From Trissonchulus latispiculum (lineage: Eukaryota; Nematoda; Enoplea; Enoplida; Ironidae), in NCBI GenBank assembly GCA_030248195.1, contig JASAND010022050.1, forward strand, positions 26,223-90,222: a stretch of DNA of 64,000 bases, read 5' to 3'. The notes below the pieces were generated by a model, which searched no databases, had not been told where the DNA came from, and saw nothing but the letters and a program-made list of their open reading frames with translations. Positions 1-12,868 of the stretch are shown here, one piece after another. Every line of letters starts with the position of its first letter. Position 1 is the stretch's first letter. The translations under genes were made by a program, and so were the position numbers.

Positions 1-1086
1 AGGCAAACATGCTAATTGACTGGGCTTTGTGCTTCTGAAAATATCACTTGTCTAATCACTAAAAGAAAGTTGGCATTGAAAATTATTTATACGTAACGGA
101 CATGTAGTCGCTAAATGACCAACTTGGTGGCAGAAAAAACGCCGACGAAACTGACTCAAGTGAAAATGTTTTGCCCAAAAATGACGAGATCTGAGCATTG
201 CAAAATTTCAGTGGCATATTATTGAGAAAAACACAAGCTATTACAAAAACAGTTCGGAAACAACAACTTTGGTATGGGGGGCGGGGGGGACCAACAAAAA
301 ACCGAAACTATTCACAGTTATGTACGTATGTTTAGTACGCGTGCTACAAAACGGATTAAAACAACAAATTGTACGTATACCAAGGCAAAGCTGACAAAAA
401 TACTGCGTTTCAGAAGAAAAAAATCGCAATTGCGTGCAAAAATAGCAAAATGTGCTCTAACAAAGAAAGAAGTGCGACGAAACAACTGGGGAGGGGGCAC
501 GTTTCTTTCCCAAAATGGTCATATTTACACAAAAGCAGCATATGTAGCGCATGTGCGACCTCCTATTTGCTGAACATTGACCAAAATTACCAGTTTTCTA
601 ATATACGTATGTTTCCAAGTGTCAAAATTTCGTCCAAAATCAATCTAAAAATGCATTTTTCCATGAAAACAAGTCCAACACAATATGCTTCTGCTCAGAA
701 ATTAATGCTTACGCGCACACAAAACAAAACTTCGCCTGCAATCGATCCAAAAATTCAAAAAACTCAAATATTAGTCACAAATTTGATACTAATTATGGGG
801 GCGGACGTTATGTTTCGCATTTTCCGACAGTACGACCGACTCCGATTTTTATATTCGACTCACCAAAACAGAAAAACTGTTCGAAAGTGCCAAAAAACGA
901 CACTATGATTTCGAAAAAACTTGAAAATGGGGGTTTTAGGGGGAGGGTCAAAAATGAATAACTACTCTCAAAATACAAAATCTAGACTAAAATTGGAATT
1001 TGCGTTTAGGCTCACCTTTATTTTAGGCTAAAATCATGATTTTTAAGCGACTTTTGATTTTTGGGGTCGATTGGGGGAATAAAAAT
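1..1086. other. AT-rich non-coding stretch
   Basis: I see no gene, exon pair or clear repeat boundary here. Open frames exist on both strands but are rich in Lys, Asn and Thr codons that AT-rich random sequence would produce, and they overlap one another. Short G runs occur at about 277-290 and 490-500. Confidence 0.5.
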
Positions 1087-1090
1087 TTAA

Positions 1091-2168
1091 GGTGCTGGTA
1101 TCGTTTAGTGCAGTGCTTGTGTGGGTATTATTTGAAACGCCATAAGTTTCGCAATTTTGTGAGTTGGAAAGAGTTTTATGCATCATTTTAAAGCTTATGA
1201 TCTGAAGATTCTCATGAGAGTACGAAACTAGTAAAAATCCGCAAAAAATAGCGAACATTTTCTGACATACTGACATCTGACAGGTTGGGTATAGACCAAA
1301 AATCTTTGAACATCGATTTCTCAAAACTGTGGAATCAGCCAAAATTTTTTCTTGTGCTGTCCTATAAAAGACATGTGGGCCGAGGGGCAGTTTTTTGGAT
1401 TTGGCTTGGCAGGTCTTAACGGTCAAGAAAATCCATTAAATCTGCAGTTACACGAAATTTCGCAACATTGCATTGAGTTTTCTCGCAACTGGAGTTGTTT
1501 TAGCTCAAACCAAGAAAAATGTCCCTCCGCAATAGTGCGAGCTCTCATTTTGCCAAAAATCACGCGAATCCATTGGGTAGTTTTTGAGAAATCGAAGTTC
1601 AAAACAAAATAATCGCAGTTTTGCCAAAATTGTTTTTCGGCCAAATCTCTAGCCTAGAGCAACAAACTCCGGCTAATAGGCATTGATAAAAGGTGCAATG
1701 AGACTGTGTATCGATCGAGTTTATAATCTAAAGTTTATAGTTTATAAGTTTATAGTTTATATTTATAATGATCGATCGACATAATTTATTTATGTATAAA
1801 CCAAAATTGTCCGTACGATTTGGCAGTAATTTTGAAAAACTGATTTTCTCGAAAACGGCCATTTTTGGACCCCAAATATCGTTTTTTGCTTATACTGACT
1901 TAACCACTAGAGATAGCTCAAAAGTTGTAAAAGCAAAAATGTTCATTTTTGCACCCTCTTTCCAGCCATACCAACCAATCTGGTGTCTCGACTATGGGCG
2001 GAGAGAATAATGGCAAAAACCAAAAATTTCTTATCTTTGCACCTAAAAATGCGGGACTGGTCCCAGAATGTTAAAGAGCACCGAAATAGTATATTTGAAA
2101 GGTTTCACCCACTTTCATAAAGAATTCAAGCCTATAGGGTCAAATTTACACAAAGCAATACCAGCACC
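1091..2168 (-). mobile_element. TTAA-type non-autonomous DNA element, family A copy 1
   Basis: The unit begins GGTGCTGGTATCG right after TTAA (1087-1090) and ends with the inverted sequence ATACCAGCACC right before TTAA (2169-2172). A 4-bp TTAA target duplication is typical of piggyBac-type transposition. The unit is about 1.08 kb and I see no transposase. It is the reverse complement of the copies at 29116-30119 and 30124-31132; for example, the stretch downstream of its left end matches the end of the 30124 copy inverted. Assignment to piggyBac rests only on the TSD. Confidence 0.7.
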
Positions 2169-2172
2169 TTAA

Positions 2173-3443
2173 AGCCAAAATTACCGAAACTTAGAAATTT
2201 TGGTGATTATGAAACCCCAAAAATTATACAAAGCTTGGGGGGTTCAAAGAAAATTTATTCAGCCAATAATTTGCGAAATTTGACGAAATTTTACATTGGG
2301 GGGTTATTGGGAGGGGGTAAAAATTTACCAAAATTCGTTTAAATTGCACAAATACACTCCAAGTTCAGCTTCTGTTGCTCCCTTGAGTCAAAATTTCTCA
2401 GTATCGAGAACATTCGGCTCAGGGGTTGTGGAAAAAAACCCACGAAAAATTTTCCCGACTACGAAACTTTTAAAAATTTTCTCCCGTCTTGGGGGTAGGG
2501 GCTGGGGGTTGGGATCCTACCGTAAATCTACCTAAACTTTACAGCAAAATAGGTTATTGGGCTGCCCCAATTACGCAGTGCTATTTATTTCGCCGTCCCC
2601 AACTCAAAACTTCTGGCGGGGGGTGGGGGTAAGACAAGTTCCCCAACGGACTTCTGGAACTTTCGATGATCACCATTTTTCAAAGTTGCACCCTACGCAA
2701 TAGGAGAAGTTAGGAAGTCTTCAAACATAAATGAAAAGCCGTTTAAAAGATTTTCCTAATTTTTGAGATTCTAAAAATGCAAACCTTTTTCAATAAAACG
2801 CAAAATTACGTTCAAAAATCGTTTTTAAATAAAAAATCGAAAAATTTCACGTTTTTGAATTTAGTAAACCGGACAGCGGTCCTGTCACGGTCGCCAAATG
2901 TTAACTACCGGTTTACTGTCCGGTACCAAACCGGCACTTAGATGGCGAAACGATGCAGGTTCTACTCAAGCCTAACCTAGGGTGCAACTGTCGAAAAAAA
3001 TGCCCTAACTAAATGCCCTACGATGACACGGCAAATAATATGGATGGCGATAATACATAAATTGGGCAATCGGCCCGACCGAACAGTGATAGAAGAATAC
3101 TCAGACTGATTAGTTATGCATATAAGCTAATGACTGTCGCTAAATGGTTGCTGTTTCAGATGGTTAGATTGATCATTCATTAAAGTTGCCAAAGTAATTT
3201 AGGGGTAGTTTACAGTTAGTAAAGTAGGTTTTTAACATATTGCAATAGCTGTTCAAACCCTTTATGTCAACCCTTTATCACAACAGGCAGGAGTTCTGCG
3301 CTAATTGTTTCCTTTAAAGTCCAATATATATTGCAGCTATACATTGTTAGACATTATACAATACATTATATACATTATACATACATTATAATACATACAT
3401 TATAATCACACTAAAAATTGTTCTTGCCCTCACTCGAACGGGG
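2173..3443. other. Non-coding, partly G-rich
   Basis: No coding exon is recognised. The interval contains G-rich strings (2240-2530, 2615-2640), a cluster of ACCGG/CCGGT palindromes at about 2872-2935 and a run of TACATTATA repeats at about 3340-3410. Confidence 0.4.
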
Positions 3444-3451
3444 CAACAAAC

Positions 3452-4506
3452 CAGAGTTGGAAGTGGGTCGCTGGTACCCGCGGGTCGACTTTCAGGTCAG
3501 TGGTTACCCGCTGGTCAGAGCGGGTCAAAAGTTATTTTTGATCACACCATGTTTATGCGAAATTTGGGGCTAATTTCACCAGAAAATTTACAATTTATGT
3601 TAAATTTTCAATTTTTCTCTAACTTTTGGCTCTATTGTATGTCTTTATACATTATAATATTGTTTTTATGATAAATTATTTATTTCTATTCTGTCTTGAA
3701 TCTTCAGTCAAAAATATTTCAGTAATATCTTCCGGACATATGTAGTCATTGGCATAAATATTTTATTATTAAGCAAAGCCTTTAATGTTTCTGCATTGAT
3801 TGACAAACTGTTTGCGCGAATACAATGTTTACAGCTTATTACAACAGCCTGCAAATCTATCTTTCCGTAAAAAGCGTGAGCTTGAGCTGCTTCCAATAAA
3901 TAATGATATAATTCTATAATCAAGCTTGAAATTTCGTCATAGTTCGCAGAGTGATGATCATTGATCATTCCTAATTTTCTTGGTGCTAATAAAGCTTATG
4001 ATATAAATGAAAGTTTGCTATCATATCGAAATTAGGAGGGGACAGTGTTATATAAACACTCCTGCGGTAGTTGCTGCTCAGCTGTAAAAATAAATAAATG
4101 AACTGAACTTTTACGAAATTAGGTACTACAAGAAAATAGATTTAAAATAAAGATCTTCAAAACTTTGCCTAAATACTGATTCTACTGACCAATCGAGTTC
4201 CCAACACAGCATAGCATCCTCAGAACTAACGAAAACCAAGATGAAACATGCTGTAGTTAGCTGTGAACGCCAAAGTTTTGTTTGAAAGCTTTACTACTTC
4301 ACTACGCACATTTTTAAAGTGTTAATTTTGCTCGATGCATGCTATAGAGTACTTAAATATGCAAAAATTTCCAAATTTAAGAAGTGGATCAAGTGGGTCG
4401 ACGAAATTTCAGTGGGTCGCGGGTCGTGGGTCGCGGGTCGCGGGTCAGGGGTCCGCGGGTCGCGGGTACCCGCGGGTCACGAAATTACGACCCACTTCCA
4501 ACTCTG
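3452..4506. mobile_element. hAT-type MITE with GGGTCGC subterminal arrays
   Basis: The element starts CAGAGTTGGAAGTGGGTCG and ends with its inverse, CGACCCACTTCCAACTCTG. It is flanked by a perfect 8-bp direct repeat CAACAAAC (3444-3451 and 4507-4514). CA-type termini plus an 8-bp target duplication are the hallmark of hAT transposons. Inside each end lies a tandem array of GGGTCGCG-like units (about 3465-3530 and 4395-4495). I recognise no transposase; an 86-codon open frame at 3708-3968 on the minus strand shows no known motif. Boundaries are read directly; the family is inferred from TSD length and termini. Confidence 0.85.
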
Positions 4507-4514
4507 CAACAAAC

Positions 4515-5548
4515 TTCACTTTAGACTGGTATTTTTATGAAGTACGCCGTAACCACTGTTCAAATCTTTTATGTCAGCGTGTCACCTTAAAAAAGGGACA
4601 CATCATCCTAATTTAACTAATTATTAGTTAATTGATCGTAGTTTGATTTTGTGATTAGACGGATAAAGAAGTTAATATAGTTTATATATATATTATATAT
4701 ATAAAGAAATTAATTAACACGCCTACACACACATAACTTCTGACCGTACCCTGTGATTAATACCTGAAGAAGAGCAATCCAAGAGTATTCTAAATAGAAG
4801 ATTGTATCAAAGAAAGAGAAGGACAGAAAGAATTAATCTCTTGAAGGCTAATTAATTATTTATTTTCCCTAACTGTCGGTCAATTTTAAGAATAACTGAA
4901 AATAGAGTTGGCAACCCTGGTACCCTGTATCTTTACTGTAAACCGTGGTTATACTCATACTGTTAATAATCTTATTAACTATCTTATTTTCTAATTGTTT
5001 ATTCACCAGTCTGTCTGTTAAATACCATTTGTTAAGTAATAAATTATTGAGTACTCACCTGGTCTTAAACCTTGCTGAACCAGATCCTGTTGCGATCTAA
5101 CTGCTGAAAAGGATCCTGTTGCAATCTCTTTGCTGACCACGATCCTGTTGCGATCTTATCCTGCATTTCGACACCAACCAAAACGAACTCAAGACTGATA
5201 CCCTAAAAAGGTTGGCTATAGAGATTTCTGATTTTGGAAACATCTCCTTTCAGAAATCTGGTATTTAAGTTCACTAGGTACTTCTAGTGGGCGTGCTGAC
5301 CTTCCGTGTAATCTAGTGAGGCTGCCTCAGAGACTCATAAGGAATGCCAAAGAATTCAGTCTCAATTTTACTAACTTCATTACATGTTTAACACATGTCA
5401 AGGTCACCTCTGCAGGACCCTACAGAACGATGGCAGCAATATTACGAAAAACGCTCTGGTCTTGTTTTAAGGACCTATTGGGACTACAAAATATGTGAAA
5501 ATGTGCAAAATCAGAGATGGAAAAATCGACAAAAAAGCGACCCATTAC
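4515..5548. other. Non-coding with a short GATCCTGTTGC repeat
   Basis: No gene is seen. Three imperfect copies of GATCCTGTTGCGATCT lie at about 5083-5158, spaced by roughly 30 bases, so this is a small minisatellite. An (AT) patch lies at 4680-4705. Confidence 0.45.
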
Positions 5549-6060
5549 GGTGGTGATTCCCTTTGGTCACATAAAGTTTGCACCATTTTACTCATTTATT
5601 ACTTGGAGTTAAGAAGTTAATTTTTATATTGAAATGCAGCTAGGCATTTTCTCTTTTTAATGCATACCATGAAATTAATGTTGCTTTTCTAAAATATTTT
5701 TAACACATTTTAGAAGAAGTAAATTTTCCAAATTTTTTGCAGACTAAAGTAAATTTTGTCGCGAGACATTTGTTACATCGTTCGATACCTCCATCAAATA
5801 GCTGGGGACAAATTTTTATTTATTGTGAATCGCTCTTCGTTATGGAGAAAAAAGCTGAAATGTGTGCGTAACCTGTATTTTGCCTACTTTTTCCAAATTT
5901 GTCAAGCGATTACTTAGCTAGAAAGCAGTAATCGGGGCAACTAAAAAAACGTCCCTGGGTATATTTGTGCAGAATGGTGAATGCGCCACAATCTTTGGAA
6001 AAAAATTGGTCGTGTTTTGTAAAAACTACATTTTTATGATAGTATTTAAGATTGGTATAA
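5549..6060 (+). mobile_element. Family B element, 3'-truncated copy
   Basis: Begins GGTGGTGATTCCCTTTGG and runs parallel to the full-length copy at 10339 through the internal landmarks TCGCGAGACAT and AGCTGGGGAC. The match is lost near 6060, so the right terminal repeat is missing. The left flank reads ATTAC rather than TTAA. Confidence 0.65.
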
Positions 6061-6762
6061 AAGCGTGTATTTAAAGTAAAGTCGTACCCCCCCCGGAAGT
6101 TACTACCGGGGGAGGGTCCCGAGTTAACGCAACGAGCATACCTTACATGATTACAACACGATAGCTTAAGAGTGTCATACTCTCATCTGTTATACACTCT
6201 TGCTACAACTTACACTTGAACTTTGTTTATCTTAGCATTTCTTTTCTTGAATAGGACTGTGTCGCGTGAATAGGACTGTTTTGCAGTTTGACTTTGCTGA
6301 TTCGGCTGAAAAGTAGCGAAGGAGGAAATATGCCACCCTGTTTTATTTAGCTTTGCGCTGCTTAGAATTGACACAAAATAGACTTTAAGTATACTTGAAT
6401 TCTATTTCTTCTCTCATTGTGAACTCAAATATTTAGGCACTTTTAACTCCACTTCGACTGATACGAAGATAATGCTAGCATTACAAAAGTGCTTTTATCA
6501 AATGACAATATACCTCGAACTGTGACGATAACTGCTGTATTGTTCGATTGTTGTAGGGAAGAAATCCCAAAATCTTTGCTTTGCTTTGAGATATTGCTAA
6601 TCCGGATTCTCGACACTAGCATTACTGTTCATCAAATAAATTATATTGAGACGCTCCATCGCATTATTAATTACATATTCGAAAGTAGATTGTGAAGATT
6701 AGTGAGGATCATTAATTTTTAGTTGATTAACGTATTGTTCATTAAATCCAATTACACTGGAT
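6061..6762. other. Non-coding, one C/G hairpin
   Basis: No exon is recognised. A potential stem-loop, CCCCCCGG with CCGGGGGAGGG, sits at about 6088-6118. A GTCATACTCTCATCTG motif at about 6175 resembles the GAGTACATAA-family ends seen at 22.1, 22.6 and 24.3 kb. Confidence 0.4.
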
Positions 6763-8178
6763 TGCACCAAAAGAGACAATCTCGATCTTCAGATTATCTC
6801 GAGATCAACTAAGGATTAACTAGAGATAATCTCCATTATCCATTGCACCAGACAAAACTAAAGATAATTGTGAGCTCGAGATAATCTCCAGTTAGTGAAA
6901 TTTCAATCCTACCCCGGAGTAGGATTAAGTCAGAATAATTTCGAGGTTTCCATTAGAGATTCTTGAATTTGAGTGTTGGTGTGCATTTGTTCTATAGTAC
7001 GACCAAAAAATGTGTGTACAAACTTTGACCCTTTATAGCAGATTAGACAATGGAGCAAACCCCAACAATGTATATATTTTTAGAATCGTCAGGAACTCAA
7101 GATTTCGAAAATCTAGAAAAATCCCGAATTCCGGGTTTCATTCACGGAAAATCTAAAAGTTTTAGTTTTTCGCCCAATTTTTATCGCAATCAAAATTTTG
7201 TTTTGACTGTCGACTAGAGCTGGTTCCGCTGCATATTTTTGCTCTTACAAGTTTTTCACGAAAGTGAACCCAATTTCCGAAATTCCGGGTTTTCAAAATT
7301 TCCGGATTTTAAAAATTTTCTCCAATACCCACAAGATGGGTATCATTCGAAAGCTCTTATCGAGCTGAACAACTTTTGTAATAGAATGAACTCTTGAAAA
7401 TGTACATAATTCCCAGAATTCGAGAAAACCGGATTTTCCGGATTTTAAAAATTTTCTCTAATACCCCACAATATGGGTATCATTCGAAAGCTCTTGATGA
7501 GCTGAACAAATCTTGTAATAGAACCAATGTCTGAAAATGCACCCAATTCCCGAAATTCACGATTTCCGGATTTCACTCTAGCTTGGAAGGTATTAGCGAA
7601 TTCCGAGAACTGGGCTCATTTCTGCGAGCTGGTTCTATTACAGGATTTGTTCAGCTCATCAAGAGCTTTCGAATGATACCCATATTGTGGGTATTGGAGA
7701 AAAGTTTTAAAATCCGGAAAATCCGGGTTTCCCGAATTCCGGGAATTGCGTGCATTTTCAAGAGTTCATTCTATTGGAAAAGTTGTTCAGCTCGATAAGA
7801 GCTTTCGAATAATACCCATCTTGGGGTATTTGAAGAAAATTTTCAAAATCCGGAAATTTCGAAATCCCGGAATTCCGGGAATTGGGTGCACTTTCGTGAA
7901 AAACTTGCAAAAGCAAAAATATGCAGCGGGACCAGCTCTATTCGATTGTGAAAACAAATTTTTGATTGCGATAAAAATTGGGTTAAAAATTAAAAAATTT
8001 AGACTTTCCGTGATTGAAACCCGGAATTCCAGATTTTTCCGGATTTTCTAAATCTCGGGTTCCTGAGGATTCTAAAAATATATGTATTGTTGGGGTTTAC
8101 TCCAAAGGTTAATCTGCTATAAATGGTCGAACCTTGTACACACATTTTTTGGTGGTTTGATAACAAGTTTTGAGCATT

Positions 8179-8239
<61 letters not shown>

Positions 8240-8775
8240 TTTAAACACCCTTTTTATACGCTAAAGCACATAGAGAGATCTATACACAAAACAATGCGTA
8301 AAAATTTATTGATGTATCCTGTATATAATGGTTGAAATCTAAAGCAATATGTGGTATCTTGTATTTGAATTTTCAAGCAATCCCTTTTATTTCAAGTGTA
8401 TTACAATCCCTTTTATGTCAACTGTATAATAATAATATGGTCAAGCACATGTTCATTCATTCTGATTCATTCTGTAAGCGACAGACAACCTTAAATTTGA
8501 AATTGTTATGAAATTGTTTTGAAAAACAGACGAAAGTTTCTACTTTCTACTGGTGAAACTGCTCATCACATGACATAAAAACACAGTTTGATAGGTTAAT
8601 TCTTAACTCAAGATAGTCTGGAGCTTAAGCTGTAGAACGGGTAATCTCGAACTAATTTTGGTTGGTGCAGAGATAATCTCTAACCCGGAGTTAGAGATAA
8701 GCTAAGTTAATAATCCTGAACTTGAAGATATCTTTAGCTTGAGCTTGAGATAATCTTGATGTTGGTGCTAACGGC
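6763..8775. repeat. Composite fold-back (palindromic) element
   Basis: The core is a long imperfect palindrome. The arm at about 6995-7570 is the reverse complement of about 7580-8160, with the axis near 7577. Each arm carries two copies of a GGTATCATTCGAAAGCTCTT module separated by CCGGATTTT strings. Outside the core, 6763-6900 and 8640-8775 are again roughly inverted (GCACCA plus GATTATCTCGAG motifs), suggesting terminal repeats of a 2-kb element or nested insertions. Open frames of 71 and 101 codons at 7583-8051 are by-products of the repeat. Confidence 0.6.
8181..8238. repeat. (TA)n microsatellite
   Basis: An uninterrupted TA dinucleotide tract of about 29 units, inside the right part of the fold-back element. 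Confidence 0.95.
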
Positions 8776-9642
8776 CGTTAGTTGGTTAAATGATGACTGT
8801 TAAAGGCGTCAAATGTTACTACTTAGTTAGATATTTGTTGGCAGCCTACCATGCGCAATTAGAAGACATTTGTGGTATTGCTACGACGTTATTGATGATT
8901 GAAATAACTGAATGAAATTTTAACTGCATTTGGCATTTGATTGGATAAATTTTGAATAGGTGTTGATGATTATGTCATGTTAGTAATAAGGATGCTGCGA
9001 ATGAGTTTTCGCTATCATCAGATCAGCATTATAGCTGTACGTGTGCTGCAAAACATTGAACACAGTTAAACTGGGGCAATTTAAGGACCGACTAATCTGG
9101 AAAACAACCTTCCTCAAGTCAATTAGGGTGAATTGGCTGTGAGGGGTTCCATAAGATTTATTTACAAGATATATATTCTTCTTAATCGGCTTTTGTCCCA
9201 GACCAACACCATATGCTCAAATAGTCAATCGTGAAATCTAGTCCCCGGTGGTAGCACATCAGCAAGTGGTGTAGTAGCGTGAAAATTCAGTTAAGCATTT
9301 TAAGATAGAATTTAAGGTTCACTTCACTTCAGTTTACATAGGTTTATGTGTTATATTTACTATTTCATCGATTTTTTATCTTCAAGTGCTTCGATAGGGC
9401 TCTATTTTAGGTAGCTTATAGCCTATGTATTTCTCTATGCTGCATTAGTGGTTCTCCTCGTTTTGCCTATACCTACGATCCCTCTTTAAGTTACATCCAA
9501 ATGCACATATATTTGCAGTTTTCGATACATAAAGATTTATTTCATAAAGATTCGATTTCATATCTGCGTATCAAAATATTGCTTTAATTATTAATAATGC
9601 TCTTCAATTATTAATATGCTCATGGTTCATTGATTGTTACAG
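8776..9642. other. Non-coding / putative intron
   Basis: No coding exon is recognised. The stretch ends with TGATTGTTACAG, a good 3' splice site at 9641-9642 leading into the exon at 9643, so part of it is probably intron. The matching upstream exon was not found. Confidence 0.4.
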
Positions 9643-9894
9643 GTCTTGCTTCAAAGAGGTTCTGTTCTCATGTCAACGTTACTGAACGGATTGATTTTGT
9701 CTATGGTAGTGCTTAATCATTTTACAATCTACTCAAAGGCTATTCATTTGGGTTACACTCACGGATCTAGGAATATACTAATTCAAGAAGAAGATCCAGA
9801 AAATCACCCGGCCAGATTAGTTTTCTTTGCCAAAAGACAGAAAATCCATAATCGTTATGCAGAAGGTGGAATCTTCGATAACAAATATAGATGA
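9643..9894 (+). CDS. Terminal coding exon of a small membrane protein (unrecognised)
   Basis: Directly after a 3' splice site (ATTGTTACAG) there is an 83-codon open frame, in phase 0, ending at TGA 9892-9894. It encodes a hydrophobic stretch of about 20 residues near its start (LMSTLLNGLILSMVVLNHF), then a polar tail rich in Arg, Lys and Glu ending DNKYR. The composition (few Lys/Asn runs, balanced Glu/Arg, one membrane segment) differs from the surrounding AT-driven frames. I do not recognise the family. The upstream exon(s) were not located; the in-frame ATG at 9670 could also serve as a start. Function is unknown; a single-pass membrane protein is the simplest reading. Confidence 0.5.
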   Translation, partial: VLLQRGSVLMSTLLNGLILSMVVLNHFTIYSKAIHLGYTHGSRNILIQEEDPENHPARLVFFAKRQKIHNRYAEGGIFDNKYR

Positions 9895-10316
9895 CATTAA
9901 GGGAGCGGAACTAAAAAATCGAAAATGTTAATGTACTTTCCTATTTTAATTAAATGAAGAACGGCAGAACCTAAGCCTTTTCACTTAAGACATAAACCCA
10001 TTGTTACTGTATCTTATTTTTAGTTGAGAAGCTTGAGCCAACAGTATGCTATGTTTAGAGGTCCTTGTCGGACCGGTTGATAGTTCGCTCTCAAAAATGG
10101 CCCATTAACCTATTATCGAAATTGGTGCTGGAAAACTCGGTATAGTATATAAATGATGTTAAAAATTTTTAACTGGTAGAAACCTTACCTCTGATTTTTG
10201 CTTCCAAAGGAGTGATAAGTTGTAGTTGTATAAATGACTAAAAGAGTTGGCTCAAAACTCAAAATTTAAGCTTATAACATAAGAGATGACTGTTGCGTTA
10301 TGGTTAACGGTTTACA
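9895..10316. other. 3' flank / non-coding
   Basis: AT-rich sequence after the TGA at 9894, presumably 3' UTR and intergenic. Nothing further is recognised. Confidence 0.4.
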
Positions 10317-10338
10317 TTCATTACCGAGAATTGCTTAA

Positions 10339-11319
10339 GGTGGTGATTCCCTTTGGTCACATAAAGTTTGCATCATTATTACTCATTCATTACTTGGAGT
10401 TAAGAAGCCATTTTTATATCAAAATGTAGCTTGACATTTTCTCTTTTTAATGCATGCCACGAAACTAATGTTGCTTTTCTAAAATATTTTTAACACATTT
10501 TGAAAGAAGTATAATTTTCCAGAATTTTTGCAGACTCAAGTAAATTTTTCGCGAGACATCGGTTATATCATTCGATACCTCCATCAAATAGCTGGGGACG
10601 ATTTTTTATTTATTCTGAAATCGCTCTTCGTTATAGAGAAAAAAGCTGAAATGTGTGCGTAACCTGTGTTTTGCCTACTTTTTCCAAATTTGTCAAGCAA
10701 TTACTTTAGCTAGAAAGCAGCAATCGGGGCAACTTAAAAATCGTCCCTGGGTCTATTTGTGCAGAACACATTTGTTCAGTAGCAGCCCTCAAGCTTGCAT
10801 GGTGACTGCTCCACAATCTTTGGAAAAAATTGGTCGTGTTTTTGCAAAAACTACATTTTTTATGATAGCAGCCTACAGGATAGCAGTTGGAAGGCGATCA
10901 CCCATCGGATAATTTGTCCCTGTGAGACCTTCAGATCGACGCCCTTAGTTTGATTTTACGGCTTGCGTAGTTCAAGAAATGTTGGATAATTTGATTTCTG
11001 CAAAAATGACAAGTTTTCGACGCCAAAACAAGAAAATCGGCTATATCTCACGGTAGAGAAAAGCTAGAAACTTGCTTTAAAAAGCAAAAATGTGAAGCTC
11101 AATGAGATCTTTCGAATGAATATAGTCGTAACTGTATAGCAGCTGCCAAACGTTCAGGAATTGGGGAAAAACCACTCTAACCGGAAATCTCGAATTTTTG
11201 AATCGGGATTGCGCGGAGGGTGTTAGAACGCTAAAAGAACTTATTTCGGAAAGTTTCATTGAATTTCATCTTGATTTACGCCGCCAAACAACAATATGTG
11301 CCCAAAAGGAATCACCACC
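10339..11319 (+). mobile_element. TTAA-type non-autonomous element, family B full copy
   Basis: Starts GGTGGTGATTCCC after TTAA (10335-10338) and ends GGAATCACCACC before TTAA (11320-11323), 981 bp. I see no intact transposase. It has landed inside a minisatellite built on TTACCGAGAATTGC, whose units flank both sides. Further copies are at 5549-6060 (truncated right) and 44477-45080 (inverted, truncated). TIR and TSD are read directly; piggyBac-like mobilisation is inferred. Confidence 0.8.
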
Positions 11320-11323
11320 TTAA

Positions 11324-11445
11324 CCGAGAATTGCTTTACCGAGTATTGCTTAAGCGAGAATTGCAAAAGCGAGACTTTGCTTTACCGAGAATTTGTTTAA
11401 TTGAGAATTTGCTTTATCGAGAATTGCTTAACCGAGAAAATATCT
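11324..11445 (+). repeat. Minisatellite, unit ACCGAGAATTGCTTT
   Basis: About eight degenerate copies of a 14-15 bp unit (CCGAGAATTGCTTTA and variants). The array extends left across the family B insertion to about 10317. The same unit occurs in inverted orientation at about 16590-16757. Confidence 0.8.
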
Positions 11446-12385
11446 AAAACCGCTTATATACCTGTAAAACACGAAGCATGCAAGAATCCTGGACCTGAAG
11501 AATATGATAACATGAAAAATTTGTGTGGCCTACCGACATACAGATCAATTTTCTCACAATGTTATGTTGTCTGAAGCAATATTTCTAAAATAATTCGGAA
11601 TAGTAATATGTGACTAAGTTTTGTTCCTGTTATAAAAATAGAAAATAAATCGTAACAAGGTGAATTTTCAGTTAATACTTAAATAACCTAATTAAATATA
11701 TTAAGGTAAGCTAAATATATAATTACTTAAACATAATATTGCTGAATCAGATTTACGGCCAGACAGGTAAGCACGGGTGGAATAAAAAACGAAACCGGCA
11801 TTCAGCCCGATCACGGTACTGGTTCTCTGCCGCCAACAAACAAGGGGTTAAGGAAAATAGACTAAGGAGTAAGCAGAACTGGTTTGAAAATTTGTTAACG
11901 TTTTAAAGTAACGTTTTAAATTTTAAATTTAATAAAAACATTAATATTTTAAATCAATCAGGATTCTGTTAGACAAGTTTTCATTAAAATTTGAAATATT
12001 TCTAATAGTTTATTGTAAATGATTATAAATGTAGTGAGGTTGGTTTGAGAATTATGCTCATTTGTATTTGTCTGCCCACGATTCTACCCTATATTACAAA
12101 TGCAGGAGTAAACTTATAACATAAATCTTTAATTTGTAAAACCGATCCCTTTTAATCTTGCATAGCCTATTTAGGTCTTGTTAGGGCTATGATTCCTTAT
12201 TATTTTGTGGCTTTCCTTCCGCTCTTAGAGTTGTATAGGAACATCATGAATTTTGTAGTTTCTACAAAAGTGTGTCCCCGTCATCAGCTGAGGTTTCGGC
12301 ACTTCTCTTTTCCTTTACGCTTTCCATTCCATTATTGCTATGGAACTGTTTGATCAGACTAATGATCGATTTGTCAAAACAACTT
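11446..12385. other. Non-coding
   Basis: No gene or repeat boundary is recognised; AT-rich with short TTTAAAAT-type repeats at about 11900-11960. Confidence 0.4.
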
Positions 12386-12868
12386 AGGCCCCATTTCATT
12401 AAAGATTGGACGGATTAGATTAAAATTGATCCGCATTAAAGAAATAGCACCTCGGATTAAACGAATTAAAATTTAATCCAGCGAGTTAAACTAGTTAAAC
12501 GGATAAAATTTCATCCTGTTTCTTTAATGCACCTAGGATTAGAATTCTAATCTAATCCTGTTTCTTTATTCACACTTCGGATTAAAAACTGGAAGAGTTA
12601 ATTTTACTCCGGCGTGCTTAATCGCTATTCCTTTAAAGATTAATTTTAATCCGTTTAATCCGTCTCCTGTATTTTCAACTAGTTTGGCGGATTAAAATTT
12701 TTAATCGCAGTTTCTTTAATGGCGGATTAAACGAATAAAAATCAACTAGTTTAATCCGACGATTAAAAATGCTCGGATGAAACGAGTCAATTTTAATCCG
12801 TTTTAATCCGGCTGATTTTTAATCCGTTTAATCCGATCATTTAAGCCTTTAAAGAAATAGGACCCTAG
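12386..12868. mobile_element. MITE-like element rich in TTTAATCCG motifs
   Basis: The left end (GGCCCCATTTCATTAAAG) and right end (CTTTAAAGAAATAGGACCC) are inverted relatives. Between them the sequence TTTAATCCG/CGGATTAAA recurs more than ten times on both strands, giving extensive self-complementarity. No coding capacity. I could not define a target duplication with confidence, so the family is open. Confidence 0.55.

Noticed and set aside
369..908. A 179-codon open frame on the plus strand
   Set aside because: Lys/Asn/Ser/Thr-rich composition from AT-rich DNA, no splice or motif support and overlapping frames on the other strand.
7583..8051. Plus-strand frames of 71 and 101 codons
   Set aside because: They lie within one arm of a palindrome and share repeated peptides caused by the repeat.
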